Assembly (NCBI GenBank): GCA_958496175.1
Contig: OY292277.1
Span: forward strand, 3,224,001-3,288,000
Source: Sisyra terminalis
Taxonomy: Eukaryota; Arthropoda; Insecta; Neuroptera; Sisyridae
Length of the DNA stretch: 64,000 bases
Direction of reading: 5' to 3'
Both the position numbers and the translations under genes were made by a program. The notes under the pieces are model-generated. The model searched no databases. It saw only the letters and a list, made by a program, of their open reading frames with translations, and was not told the origin of the DNA. Position 1 is the first letter of the stretch, and every line of letters begins with the position of its first letter. This document shows positions 25,797 through 40,100 of the stretch, in pieces.

Positions 25797-28700
25797 ATAA
25801 CAAACCACGTTTAAGGGTTGAACATGCAGTTTAAGGGATGCATACTTCCCACTAAGAGGGAGAGACGAACGTGGCTTCTTCAACAATTGCATGTACCATC
25901 GTTATATAAGGGATGATTTTCGAACCAAAGGCAGTTTCGGGTGCGTAACAATGTATAGAACGATAATATAACAATCTTTTTCGATTTCGAAACAAAAAGA
26001 ATTTTCGCCAAAAAAAACCGTGGGCTAACCATCGTTGATTTTTCACGAAAATGGTCAAATTAAAAAAAATTTTTTTTAGGATGCCAATCGAAAGTACAAG
26101 TCTATCTGTACATGCTGTGCAAATTTTTCCCATAACAAACCACGTTTAAGGGTTGAACATGCAGTTTAAGGGAGGCATACTTCCCTCTAAGAGGGAGAGA
26201 CGAACGTGGCTTCTTCAACAATTGCATGTACCATCGTTATATAAGGGATGATTTTCGAACCAAAGGCAGTTTCGGGTGCGTAACAATGTATAGAACGATA
26301 ATATAACAATCTTTTTCGATTTCGAAACAAAAAGAATTTTCGCCAAAAAAAACCGTGGGTTAACCATCGTTGATTTTTCACGAACATGGTCAAATTAAAA
26401 AAAATTTTTTTTAGGATGCCAATCGAAAGTACAAGTCTATCTGTACATGCTGTGCAAATTTTTCCCATAACAAACCACGTTTAAGGGTTGAACATGCAGT
26501 TTAAGGGATGCATACTTCCCACTAAGAGGGAGAGACGAACGTGGCTTCTTCAACAATTGCATGTACCATCGTTATATAAGGGATGATTTTCGAACCAAAG
26601 GCAGTTTCGGGTTCGTAACAATGTATAGAACGATAATATAACAATCTTTTTCGATTTCGAAACAAAAAGATTTTTTGCCAAAAAAAACCGTGGGTCAGTC
26701 ATCCTTGATTTTTCACGAACATGGTCAAATTAAAAAAAATTTTTTTTAGGATGCCAATCGAAAGTACAAGTCTATCTGTACATGCTGTGCAAATTTTTCC
26801 CATAACAAACCACGTTTAAGGGTTGAACATGCAGTTTAAGGGATGCATACTTCCCACTAAGAGGGAGAGACGAACGTGGCTTCTTCAACAATTGCATGTA
26901 CCATCGTTATATAAGGGATGATTTTCGAACCAAAGGCAGTTTCGGGTGCGTAACAATGTATAGAACGATAATATAACAATCTTTTTCGATTTCGAAACAA
27001 AAAGAATTTTCGCCAAAAAAAACCGTGGGCTAACCATCGTTGATTTTTCACGAAAATGGTCAAATTAAAAAAAAATTTTTTTAGGATGCCAATCGAAAGT
27101 ACAAGTCTATCTGTACATGCTGTGCAAATTTTTCCCATAACAAACCACGTTTAAGGGTTGAACATGCAGTTTAAGGGAGGCATACTTCCCTCTAAGAGGG
27201 AGAGACGAACGTGGCTTCTTCAACAATTGCATGTACCATCGTTATATAAGGGATGATTTTCGAACCAAAGGCAGTTTCGGGTGCGTAACAATGTATAGAA
27301 CGATAATATAACAATCTTTTTCGATTTCGAAACAAAAAGAATTTTCGCCAAAAAAAACCGTGGGTTAACCATCGTTGATTTTTCACGAACATGGTCAAAT
27401 TAAAAAAAATTTTTTTTAGGATGCCAATCGAAAGTACAAGTCTATCTGTACATGCTGTGCAAATTTTTCCCATAACAAACCACGTTTAAGGGTTGAACAT
27501 GCAGTTTAAGGGAGGCATACTTCCCTCTAAGAGGGAGAGACGAACGTGGCTTCTTCAACAATTGCATGTACCATCGTTATATAAGGGATGATTTTCGAAC
27601 CAAAGGCAGTTTCGGGTGCGTAACAATGTATAGAACGATAATATAACAATCTTTTTCGATTTCGAAACAAAAAGAATTTTCGCCAAAAAAAACCGTGGGC
27701 TAACCATCGTTGATTTTTCACGAAAATGGTCAAATAAAAAAAAAATTTTTTTAGGATGCCAATCGAAAGTACAAGTCTATCTGTACATGCTGTGCAAATT
27801 TTTCCCATAACAAGCCACGTTTAAGGGTTGAACATGCAGTTTAAGGGATGCATACTTCCCACTAAGAGGGAGAGACGAACGTGGCTTCTTCAACAATTGC
27901 ATGTACCATCGTTATATAAGGGATGATTTTCGAACCAAAGGCAGTTTCGGGTTCGTAACAATGTATAGAACGATAATATAACAATCTTTTTCGATTTCGA
28001 AACAAAAAGATTTTTTGCCAAAAAAAACCGTGGGTTAACCATCGTTGATTTTTCACGAACATGGTCAAATTAAAAAAAATTTTTTTTAGGATGCCAATCG
28101 AAAGTACAAGTCTATCTGTACATGCTGTGCAAATTTTTCCCATAACAGACCACGTTTAAGGGTTGAACATGCAGTTTAAGGGATGCATACTTCCCACTAA
28201 GAGGGAGAGACGAACGTGGCTTCTTCAACAATTGCATGTACCATCGTTATATAAGGGATGATTTTCGAACCAAAGGCAGTTTCGGGTTCGTAACAATGTA
28301 TAGAACGATAATATAACAATCTTTTTCGATTTCGAAACAAAAAGATTTTTCGCCAAAAAAAACCGTGGGTTAACCATCGTTGATTTTTCACGAACATGGT
28401 CAAATAAAAAAAAAATTTTTTTTAGGATGCCAATCGAAAGTACAAGTCTATCTGTACATGCTGTGCAAATTTTTCCCATAACAAACCACGTTTAAGGGTT
28501 GAACATGCAGTTTAAGGGATGCATACTTCCCACTAAGAGGGAGAGACGAACGTGGCTTCTTCAACAATTGCATGTACCATCGTTATATAAGGGATGATTT
28601 TCGAACCAAAGGCAGTTTCGGGTTCGTAACAATGTATAGAACGATAATATAACAATCTTTTTCGATTTCGAAACAAAAAGATTTTTTGCCAAAAAAAACC

Positions 28701-31700
28701 GTGGGTTAACCATCGTTGATTTTTCACGAACATGGTCAAATTAAAAAAAAATTTTTTTAGGATGCCAATCGAAAGTACAAGTCTATCTGTACATGCTGTG
28801 CAAATTTTTCCCATAACAAACCACGTTTAAGGGTTGAACATGCAGTTTAAGGGATGCATACTTCTCACTAAGAGGGAGAGACGAACGTGGCTTCTTCAAC
28901 AATTGCATGTACCATCGTTATATAAGGGATGATTTTCGAACCAAAGGCAGTTTCGGGTGCGTAACAATGTATAGAACGATAATATAACAATCTTTTTCGA
29001 TTTCGAAACAAAAAGAATTTTCGCCAAAAAAAACCGTGGGTTAACCATCGTTGATTTTTCACGAACATGGTCAAATTAAAAAAAATTTTTTTTAGGATGC
29101 CAATCGAAAGTACAAGTCTATCTGTACATGCTGTGCAAATTTTTCCCATAACAAACCAGGTTTAAGGGTTGAACATGCAGTTTAAGGGATGCATACTTCC
29201 CACTAAGAGGGAGAGACGAACGTGGCTTCTTCAACAATTGCATGTACCATCGTTATATAAGGGATGATTTTCGAACCAAAGGCAGTTTCGGGTTCGTAAC
29301 AATGTATAGAACGATAATATAACAATCTTTTTCGATTTCGAAACAAAAAGATTTTTTGCCAAAAAAAACCGTGGGTTAGTCATCCTTGATTTTTCACGAA
29401 CATGGTCAAATTAAAAAAAATTTTTTTTAGGATGCCAATCGAAAGTACAAGTCTATCTGTACATGCTGTGCAAATTTTTCCCATAACAAACCACGTTTAA
29501 GGGTTGAACATGCAGTTTAAGGGATGCATACTTCCCACTAAGAGGGAGAGACGAACGTGGCTTCTTCAACAATTGCATGTACCATCGTTATATAAGGGAT
29601 GATTTTCGAACCAAAGGCAGTTTCGGGTGCGTAACAATGTATAGAACGATAATATAACAATCTTTTTCGATTTCGAAACAAAAAGAATTTTCGCCAAAAA
29701 AAACCGTGGGCTAACCATCGTTGATTTTTCACGAAAATGGTCAAATTAAAAAAAAATTTTTTTAGGATGCCAATCGAAAGTACAAGTCTATCTGTACATG
29801 CTGTGCAAATTTTTCCCATAACAAACCACGTTTAAGGGTTGAACATGCAGTTTAAGGGATGCATACTTCCCACTAAGAGGGAGAGACGAACGTGGCTTCT
29901 TCAACAATTGCATGTACCATCGTTATATAAGGGATGATTTTCGAACCAAAGGCAGTTTCGGGTGCGTAACAATGTATAGAACGATAATATAACAATCTTT
30001 TTCGATTTCGAAACAAAAAGAATTTTCGCCAAAAAAAACCGTGGGTTAACCATCGTTGATTTTTCACGAACATGGTCAAATTAAAAAAAATTTTTTTTAG
30101 GATGCCAATCGAAAGTACAAGTCTATCTGTACATGCTGTGCAAATTTTTCCCATAACAAGCCACGTTTAAGGGTTGAACATGCAGTTTAAGGGATGCATA
30201 CTTCCCACTAAGAGGGAGAGACGAACGTGGCTTCTTCAACAATTGCATGTACCATCGTTATATAAGGGATGATTTTCGAACCAAAGGCAGTTTCGGGTTC
30301 GTAACAATGTATAGAACGATAATATAACAATCTTTTTCGATTTCGAAACAAAAAGATTTTTTGCCAAAAAAAACCGTGGGTTAAACATCGTTGATTTTTC
30401 ACGAACATGGTCAAATTAAAAAAAATTTTTTTTAGGATGCCAATCGAAAGTACAAGTCTATCTGTACATGCTGTGCAAATTTTTCCCATAACAGACCAGG
30501 TTTAAGGGTTGAACATGCAGTTTAAGGGATGCATACTTCCCACTAAGAGGGAGAGACGAACGTGGCTTCTTCAACAATTGCATGTACCATCGTTATATAA
30601 GGGATGATTTTCGAACCAAAGGCAGTTTCGGGTGCGTAACAATGTATAGAACGATAATATAACAATCTTTTTCGATTTCGAAACAAAAAGAATTTTCGCC
30701 AAAAAAAACCGTGGGTTAACCATCGTTGATTTTTCACGAAAATGGTCAAATAAAAAAAAAAATTTTTTAGGATGCCAATCGAAAGTACAAGTCTATCTGT
30801 ACATGCTGTGCAAATTTTTCCCATAACAAACCACGTTTAAGGGTTGAACATGCAGTTTAAGGGATGCATACTTCCCACTAAGAGGGAGAGAAGAACGTGG
30901 CTTCTTCAACAATTGCATGTACCATCGTTATATAAGGGATGATTTTCGAACCAAAGGCAGTTTCGGGTTCGTAACAATGTATAGAACGATAATATAACAA
31001 TCTTTTTCGATTTCGAAACAAAAAGATTTTTTGCCAAAAAAAACCGTGGGTTAACCATCGTTGATTTTTCACGAACATGGTCAAATTAAAAAAAATTTTT
31101 TTTAGGATGCCAATCGAAAGTACAAGTCTATCTGTACATGCTGTGCAAATTTTTCCCATAACAAACCAGGTTTAAGGGTTGAACATGCAGTTTAAGGGAT
31201 GCATACTTCCCACTAAGAGGGAGAGACGAACGTGGCTTCTTCAACAATTGCATGTACCATCGTTATATAAGGGATGATTTTCGAACCAAAGGCAGTTTCG
31301 GGTTCGTAACAATGTATAGAACGATAATATAACAATCTTTTTCGATTTCGAAACAAAAAGATTTTTTGCCAAAAAAAACCGTGGGTTAGTCATCCTTGAT
31401 TTTTCACGAACATGGTCAAATTAAAAAAAATTTTTTTTAGGATGCCAATCGAAAGTACAAGTCTATCTGTACATGCTGTGCAAATTTTTCCCATAACAAA
31501 CCACGTTTAAGGGTTGAACATGCAGTTTAAGGGATGCATACTTCCCACTAAGAGGGAGAGACGAACGTGGCTTCTTCAACAATTGCATGTACCATCGTTA
31601 TATAAGGGATGATTTTCGAACCAAAGGCAGTTTCGGGTGCGTAACAATGTATAGAACGATAATATAACAATCTTTTTCGATTTCGAAACAAAAAGAATTT

Positions 31701-33167
31701 TCGCCAAAAAAAACCGTGGGCTAACCATCGTTGATTTTTCACGAAAATGGTCAAATTAAAAAAAAATTTTTTTAGGATGCCAATCGAAAGTACAAGTCTA
31801 TCTGTACATGCTGTGCAAATTTTTCCCATAACAAACCACGTTTAAGGGTTGAACATGCAGTTTAAGGGAGGCATACTTCCCTCTAAGAGGGAGAGACGAA
31901 CGTGGCTTCTTCAACAATTGCATGTACCATCGTTATATAAGGGATGATTTTCGAACCAAAGGCAGTTTCGGGTGCGTAACAATGTATAGAACGATAATAT
32001 AACAATCTTTTTCGATTTCGAAACAAAAAGAATTTTCGCCAAAAAAAACCGTGGGTTAACCATCGTTGATTTTTCACGAACATGGTCAAATTAAAAAAAA
32101 TTTTTTTTAGGATGCCAATCGAAAGTACAAGTCTATCTGTACATGCTGTGCAAATTTTTCCCATAACAAGCCACGTTTAAGGGTTGAACATGCAGTTTAA
32201 GGGATGCATACTTCCCTCTAAGAGGGAGAGACGAACGTGGCTTCTTCAACAATTGTATGTACCATCGTTATATAAGGGATGATTTTCGAACCAAAGGCAG
32301 TTTCGGGTTCGTAACAATGTATAGAACGATAATATAACAATCTTTTTCGATTTCGAAACAAAAAGATTTTTTGCCAAAAAAAACCGTGGGTTAACCATCG
32401 TTGATTTTTCACGAACATGGTCAAATTAAAAAAAATTTTTTTTAGGATGCCAATCGAAAGTACAAGTCTATCTGTACATGCTGTGCAAATTTTTCCCATA
32501 ACAGACCAGGTTTAAGGGTTGAACATGCAGTTTAAGGGATGCATACTTCCCACTAAGAGGGAGAGACGAACGTGGCTTCTTCAACAATTGCATGTACCAT
32601 CGTTATATAAGGGATGATTTTCGAACCAAAGGCAGTTTCGGGTTCGTAACAATGTATAGAACGATAATATAACAATCTTTTTCGATTTCGAAACAAAAAG
32701 ATTTTTTGCCAAAAAAAACCGTGGGTTAACCATCGTTGATTTTTCACGAACATGGTCAAATTAAAAAAAATTTTTTTTAGGATGCCAATCGAAAGTACAA
32801 GTCTATCTGTACATGCTGTGCAAATTTTTCCCATAACAAACCAGGTTTAAGGGTTGAACATGCAGTTTAAGGGATGCATACTTCCCACTAAGAGGGAGAG
32901 ACGAACGTGGCTTCTTCAACAATTGCATGTACCATCGTTATATAAGGGATGATTTTCGAACCAAAGGCAGTTTCGGGTTCGTAACAATGTATAGAACGAT
33001 AATATAACAATCTTTTTCGATTTCGAAACAAAAAGATTTTTTGCCAAAAAAAACCGTGGGTTAGTCATCCTTGATTTTTCACGAACATGGTCAAATTAAA
33101 AAAAATTTTTTTTAGGATGCCAATCGAAAGTACAAGTCTATCTGTACATGCTGTGCAAATTTTTCCC
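25797..33167. repeat. Array segment: 22 mixed monomers, partial copies of the 11-mer and 8-mer families
   Basis: At 29483-31492 six consecutive units repeat the order seen at 18427-20436: GGGCTAACC, mixed R, ACAAGCC Q-type, ACAGACCAGG with AAATAAAA, GAGAGAAG, TAGTCATCC. The offset is 11056 bp, or 33 monomers plus one base. At 31828-33167 the units follow the order of 21777-23116. The 28142 copy is 336 bp. Private changes include GGTTAAACATCG at about 30380 and CAATTGTATG at about 32253. Confidence 0.8.
27137..28812. repeat. Five-monomer block with a distant copy at 46246-47921
   Basis: The units in order are GAGGC mixed R, GAGGC with GGGCTAACC and AAATAAAA, ACAAGCC Q-type, ACAGACCACG 336-bp with GATTTTTCGCC, and Q-like A9T7. 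The same five, 1676 bp long, recur at 46246-47921, an offset of 19109 bp. ACAGACCACG is found only in these two places in my reading. The sequence between them belongs to other families, so this is a segmental copy or the remnant of a very large duplication. Confidence 0.85.
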
Positions 33168-36100
33168 ATAACAAACCACGTTTAAGGGTTGAACATGCAG
33201 TTTAAGGGATGCATACTTCCCACTAAGAGGGAGAGACGAACGTGGCTTCTTCAACAATTGCATGTACCATCGTTATATAAGGGATGATTTTCGAACCAAA
33301 GGCAGTTTCGGGTGCGTAACAATGTATAGAACGATAATATAACAATCTTTTTCGATTTCGAAACAAAAAGAATTTTCGCCAAAAAAAACCGTGGGTTAAC
33401 CATCGTTGATTTTTCACGAACATGGTCAAATTAAAAAAAATTTTTTTTAGGATGCCAATCGAAAGTACAAGTCTATCTGTACATGCTGTGCAAATTTTTC
33501 CCATAACAAACCACGTTTAAGGGTTGAACATGCAGTTTAAGGGATGCATACTTCCCACTAAGAGGGAGAGACGAACGTGGCTTCTTCAACAATTGCATGT
33601 ACCATCGTTATATAAGGGATGATTTTCGAACCAAAGGCAGTTTCGGGTTCGTAACAATGTATAGAACGATAATATAACAATCTTTTTCGATTTCGAAACA
33701 AAAAGATTTTTTGCCAAAAAAAACCGTGGGTCAGTCATCCTTGATTTTTCACGAACATGGTCAAATTAAAAAAAATTTTTTTTAGGATGCCAATCGAAAG
33801 TACAAGTCTATCTGTACATGCTGTGCAAATTTTTCCCATAACAAACCACGTTTAAGGGTTGAACATGCAGTTTAAGGGATGCATACTTCCCACTAAGAGG
33901 GAGAGACGAACGTGGCTTCTTCAACAATTGCATGTACCATCGTTATATAAGGGATGATTTTCGAACCAAAGGCAGTTTCGGGTTCGTAACAATGTATAGA
34001 ACGATAATATAACAATCTTTTTCGATTTCGAAACAAAAAGATTTTTCGCCAAAAAAAACCGTGGGTTAACCATCGTTGATTTTTCACGAACATGGTCAAA
34101 TAAAAAAAAAATTTTTTTTAGGATGCCAATCGAAAGTACAAGTCTATCTGTACATGCTGTGCAAATTTTTCCCATAACAAACCACGTTTAAGGGTTGAAC
34201 ATGCAGTTTAAGGGATGCATACTTCCCACTAAGAGGGAGAGACGAACGTGGCTTCTTCAACAATTGCATGTACCATCGTTATATAAGGGATGATTTTCGA
34301 ACCAAAGGCAGTTTCGGGTTCGTAACAATGTATAGAACGATAATATAACAATCTTTTTCGATTTCGAAACAAAAAGATTTTTTGCCAAAAAAAACCGTGG
34401 GTTAACCATCGTTGATTTTTCACGAACATGGTCAAATTAAAAAAAAATTTTTTTAGGATGCCAATCGAAAGTACAAGTCTATCTGTACATGCTGTGCAAA
34501 TTTTTCCCATAACAAACCACGTTTAAGGGTTGAACATGCAGTTTAAGGGATGCATACTTCCCACTAAGAGGGAGAGACGAACGTGGCTTCTTCAACAATT
34601 GCATGTACCATCGTTATATAAGGGATGATTTTCGAACCAAAGGCAGTTTCGGGTTCGTAACAATGTATAGAACGATAATATAACAATCTTTTTCGATTTC
34701 GAAACAAAAAGATTTTTCGCCAAAAAAAACCGTGGGTTAACCATCGTTGATTTTTCACGAACATGGTCAAATAAAAAAAAAATTTTTTTTAGGATGCCAA
34801 TCGAAAGTACAAGTCTATCTGTACATGCTGTGCAAATTTTTCCCATAACAAACCACGTTTAAGGGTTGAACATGCAGTTTAAGGGATGCATACTTCCCAC
34901 TAAGAGGGAGAGACGAACGTGGCTTCTTCAACAATTGCATGTACCATCGTTATATAAGGGATGATTTTCGAACCAAAGGCAGTTTCGGGTTCGTAACAAT
35001 GTATAGAACGATAATATAACAATCTTTTTCGATTTCGAAACAAAAAGATTTTTTGCCAAAAAAAACCGTGGGTTAACCATCGTTGATTTTTCACGAACAT
35101 GGTCAAATTAAAAAAAAATTTTTTTAGGATGCCAATCGAAAGTACAAGTCTATCTGTACATGCTGTGCAAATTTTTCCCATAACAAACCACGTTTAAGGG
35201 TTGAACATGCATTTTAAGGGAGGCATACTTCCCTCTAAGAGGGAGAGACGAACGTGGCTTCTTCAACAATTGCATGTACCATCGTTATATAAGGGATGAT
35301 TTTCGAACCAAAGGCAGTTTCGGGTGCGTAACAATGTATAGAACGATAATATAACAATCTTTTTCGATTTCGAAACAAAAAGAATTTTCGCCAAAAAAAA
35401 CCGTGGGTTAACCATCGTTGATTTTTCACGAACATGGTCAAATTAAAAAAAATTTTTTTTAGGATGCCAATCGAAAGTACAAGTCTATCTGTACATGCTG
35501 TGCAAATTTTTCCCATAACAAACCACGTTTAAGGGTTGAACATGCAGTTTAAGGGATGCATACTTCCCACTAAGAGGGAGAGACGAACGTGGCTTCTTCA
35601 ACAATTGCATGTACCATCGTTATATAAGGGATGATTTTCGAACCAAAGGCAGTTTCGGGTTCGTAACAATGTATAGAACGATAATATAACAATCTTTTTC
35701 GATTTCGAAACAAAAAGATTTTTTGACAAAAAAAACCGTGGGTCAGTCATCCTTGATTTTTCACGAACATGGTCAAATTAAAAAAAATTTTTTTTAGGAT
35801 GCCAATCGAAAGTACAAGTCTATCTGTACATGCTGTGCAAATTTTTCCCATAACAAACCACGTTTAAGGGTTGAACATGCAGTTTAAGGGATGCATACTT
35901 CCCACTAAGAGGGAGAGACGAACGTGGCTTCTTCAACAATTGCATGTACCATCGTTATATAAGGGATGATTTTCGAACCAAAGGCAGTTTCGGGTTCGTA
36001 ACAATGTATAGAACGATAATATAACAATCTTTTTCGATTTCGAAACAAAAAGATTTTTCGCCAAAAAAAACCGTGGGTTAACCATCGTTGATTTTTCACG

Positions 36101-37192
36101 AACATGGTCAAATAAAAAAAAAATTTTTTTTAGGATGCCAATCGAAAGTACAAGTCTATCTGTACATGCTGTGCAAATTTTTCCCATAACAAACCACGTT
36201 TAAGGGTTGAACATGCAGTTTAAGGGATGCATACTTCCCACTAAGAGGGAGAGACGAACGTGGCTTCTTCAACAATTGCATGTACCATCGTTATATAAGG
36301 GATGATTTTCGAACCAAAGGCAGTTTCGGGTTCGTAACAATGTATAGAACGATAATATAACAATCTTTTTCGATTTCGAAACAAAAAGATTTTTTGCCAA
36401 AAAAAACCGTGGGTTAACCATCGTTGATTTTTCACGAACATGGTCAAATTAAAAAAAAATTTTTTTAGGATGCCAATCGAAAGTACAAGTCTATCTGTAC
36501 ATGCTGTGCAAATTTTTCCCATAACAAACCACGTTTAAGGGTTGAACATGCAGTTTAAGGGATGCATACTTCCCACTAAGAGGGAGAGACGAACGTGGCT
36601 TCTTCAACAATTGCATGTACCATCGTTATATAAGGGATGATTTTCGAACCAAAGGCAGTTTCGGGTTCGTAACAATGTATAGAACGATAATATAACAATC
36701 TTTTTCGATTTCGAAACAAAAAGATTTTTCGCCAAAAAAAACCGTGGGTTAACCATCGTTGATTTTTCACGAACATGGTCAAATAAAAAAAAAATTTTTT
36801 TTTTGGCTGCCAATCGAAAGTACAAGTCTATCTGTACATGCTGTGCAAATTTTTCCCATAACAAACCACGTTTAAGGGTTGAACATGCAGTTTAAGGGAT
36901 GCATACTTCCCACTAAGAGGGAGAGACGAACGTGGCTTCTTCAACAATTGCATGTACCATCGTTATATAAGGGATGATTTTCGAACCAAAGGCAGTTTCG
37001 GGTTCGTAACAATGTATAGAACGATAATATAACAATCTTTTTCGATTTCGAAACAAAAAGATTTTTTGCCAAAAAAAACCGTGGGTTAACCATCGTTGAT
37101 TTTTCACGAACATGGTCAAATTAAAAAAAAATTTTTTTAGGATGCCAATCGAAAGTACAAGTCTATCTGTACATGCTGTGCAAATTTTTCCC
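33168..37192. repeat. Higher-order pair: 6-mer (33168-35179 and 35180-37192)
   Basis: Each block reads: mixed R unit, CAGTCATCC unit, then two 671-bp dimers of a 336-bp unit (GATTTTTCGCC, AAATAAAA) and a 335-bp Q-like A9T7 unit. The offset is 2012 bp. Differences in the second copy include GAGGC/CCCTC and CATTTTAAGGG in its first unit, TTTGACAAAA in its CAGTCATCC unit, and a 337-bp unit at 36521 where TTTAGGATGCC became TTTTGGCTGCC. The nested dimer shows two levels of higher-order structure. Confidence 0.88.
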
Positions 37193-40100
37193 ATAACAAA
37201 CCACGTTTAAGGGTTGAACATGCAGTTTAAGGGATGCATACTTCCCACTAAGAGGGAGAGACGAACGTGGCTTCTTCAACAATTGCATGTACCATCGTTA
37301 TATAAGGGATGATTTTCGAACCAAAGGCAGTTTCGGGTTCGTAACAATGTATAGAACGATAATATAACAATCTTTTTCGATTTCGAAACAAAAAGATTTT
37401 TCGCCAAAAAAAACCGTGGGTTAACCATCGTTGATTTTTCACGAACATGGTCAAATAAAAAAAAAATTTTTTTTAGGATGCCAATCGAAAGTACAAGTCT
37501 ATCTGTACATGCTGTGCAAATTTTTCCCATAACAAACCACGTTTAAGGGTTGAACATGCAGTTTAAGGGATGCATACTTCCCACTAAGAGGGAGAGACGA
37601 ACGTGGCTTCTTCAACAATTGTATGTACCATCGTTATATAAGGGATGATTTTCGAACCAAAGGCAGTTTCGGGTTCGTAACAATGTATAGAACGATAATA
37701 TAACAATCTTTTTCGATTTCGAAACAAAAAGATTTTTCGCCAAAAAAAACCGTGGGTTAACCATCGTTGATTTTTCACGAACATGGTCAAATAAAAAAAA
37801 AATTTTTTTTAGGATGCCAATCGAAAGTACAAGTCTATCTGTACATGCTGTGCAAATTTTTCCCATAACAAACCACGTTTAAGGGTTGAACATGCAGTTT
37901 AAGGGATGCATACTTCCCACTAAGAGGGAGAGACGAACGTGGCTTCTTCAACAATTGCATGTACCATCGTTATATAAGGGATGATTTTCGAACCAAAGGC
38001 AGTTTCGGGTTCGTAACAATGTATAGAACGATAATATAACAATCTTTTTCGATTTCGAAACAAAAAGATTTTTCGCCAAAAAAAACCGTGGGTTAACCAT
38101 CGTTGATTTTTCACGAACATGGTCAAATTAAAAAAAAATTTTTTTTAGGATGCCAATCGAAAGTACAAGTCTATCTGTACATGCTGTGCAAATTTTTCCC
38201 ATAACAAACCACGTTTAAGGGTTGAACATGCAGTTTAAGGGATGCATACTTCCCACTAAGAGGGAGAGACGAACGTGGCTTCTTCAACAATTGCATGTAC
38301 CATCGTTATATAAGGGATGATTTTCGAACCAAAGGCAGTTTCGGGTTCGTAACAATGTATAGAACGATAATATAACAATCTTTTTCGATTTCGAAACAAA
38401 AAGATTTTTCGCCAAAAAAAACCGTGGGTTAACCATCGTTGATTTTTCACGAACATGGTCAAATAAAAAAAAAATTTTTTTTAGGATGCCAATCGAAAGT
38501 ACAAGTCTATCTGTACATGCTGTGCTAATTTTTCCCATAACAAACCACGTTTAAGGGTTGAACATGCAGTTTAAGGGATGCATACTTCCCACTAAGAGGG
38601 AGAGACGAACGTGGCTTCTTCAACAATTGCATGTACCATCGTTATATAAGGGATGATTTTCGAACCAAAGGCAGTTTCGGGTGCGTAACAATGTATAGAA
38701 CGATAATATAACAATCTTTTTCGATTTCGAAACAAAAAGAATTTTCGCCAAAAAAAACCGTGGGTTAACCATCGTTGAATTTTCACGAACATGGTCAAAT
38801 TAAAAAAAAATTTTTTTAGGATGCCAATCGAAAGTACATGTCTATCTGTACATGCTGTGCAAATTTTTCCCATAACAAACCACGTTTAAGGGTTGAACAT
38901 GCAGTTTAAGGGATGCATACTTCCCACTAAGAGGGAGAGACGAACGTGGCTTCTTCAACAATTGCATGTACCATCGTTATATAAGGGATGATTTTCGAAC
39001 CAAAGGCAGTTTCGGGTTCGTAACAATGTATAGAACGATAATATAACAATCTTTTTCGATTTCGAAACAAAAAGATTTTTTGCCAAAAAAAACCGTGGGT
39101 TAACCATCGTTGATTTTTCACGAACATGGTCAAATTAAAAAAAATTTTTTTTAGGATGCCAATCGAAAGTACAAGTCTATCTGTACATGCTGTGCTAATT
39201 TTTCCCATAACAAACCACGTTTAAGGGTTGAACATGCAGTTTAAGGGAGGCATACTTCCCTCTAAGAGGGAGAGACGAACGTGGCTTCTTCAACAATTGC
39301 ATGTACCATCGTTATATAAGGGATGATTTTCGAACCAAAGGCAGTTTCGGGTGCGTAACAATGTATAGAACGATAATATAACAATCTTTTTCGATTTCGA
39401 AACAAAAAGAATTTTCGCCAAAAAAAACCGTGGGTTAACCATCGTTGATTTTTCACGAACATGGTCAAATTAAAAAAAAATTTTTTTAGGATGCCAATCG
39501 AAAGTACATGTCTATCTGTACATGCTGTGCAAATTTTTCCCATAACAAACCACGTTTAAGGGTTGAACATGCAGTTTAAGGGAGGCATACTTCCCTCTAA
39601 GAGGGAGAGACGAACGTGGCTTCTTCAACAATTGCATGTACCATCGTTATATAAGGAATGATTTTCGAACCAAAGGCAGTTTCGGGTGCGTAACAATGTA
39701 TAGAACGATAATATAACAATCTTTTTCGATTTCGAAACAAAAAGATTTTTTGCCAAAAAAAACCGTGGGTTAACCATCGTTGATTTTTCACGAACATGGT
39801 CAAATTAAAAAAAATTTTTTTTAGGATGCCAATCGAAAGTACAAGTCTATCTGTACATGCTGTGCTAATTTTTCCCATAACAAACCACGTTTAAGGGTTG
39901 AACATGCAGTTTAAGGGAGGCATACTTCCCTCTAAGAGGGAGAGACGAACGTGGCTTCTTCAACAATTGCATGTACCATCGTTATATAAGGGATGATTTT
40001 CGAACCAAAGGCAGTTTCGGGTGCGTAACAATGTATAGAACGATAATATAACAATCTTTTTCGATTTCGAAACAAAAAGAATTTTCGCCAAAAAAAACCG

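Larger units (their letters stand above)
12733..35849. repeat. TAGTCATCC / CAGTCATCC monomer subfamily (15 scattered copies)
   Basis: A linked three-base change turns TAACCATCG into TAGTCATCC. The units start at 12733, 14408, 16418, 18092, 20102, 20772, 22782, 23452, 25462, 29148, 31158 and 32833. A further C gives CAGTCATCC at 26467, 33503 and 35515. Spacings run 5, 6, 5, 6, 2, 6, 2, 6, 3, 8, 6, 5, 2 and 6 monomers, which exposes the 11-mer (5+6) and 8-mer (6+2) periods. The subfamily is absent elsewhere. On the minus strand it creates an in-frame TGA in the 93-codon frame. Confidence 0.9.
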
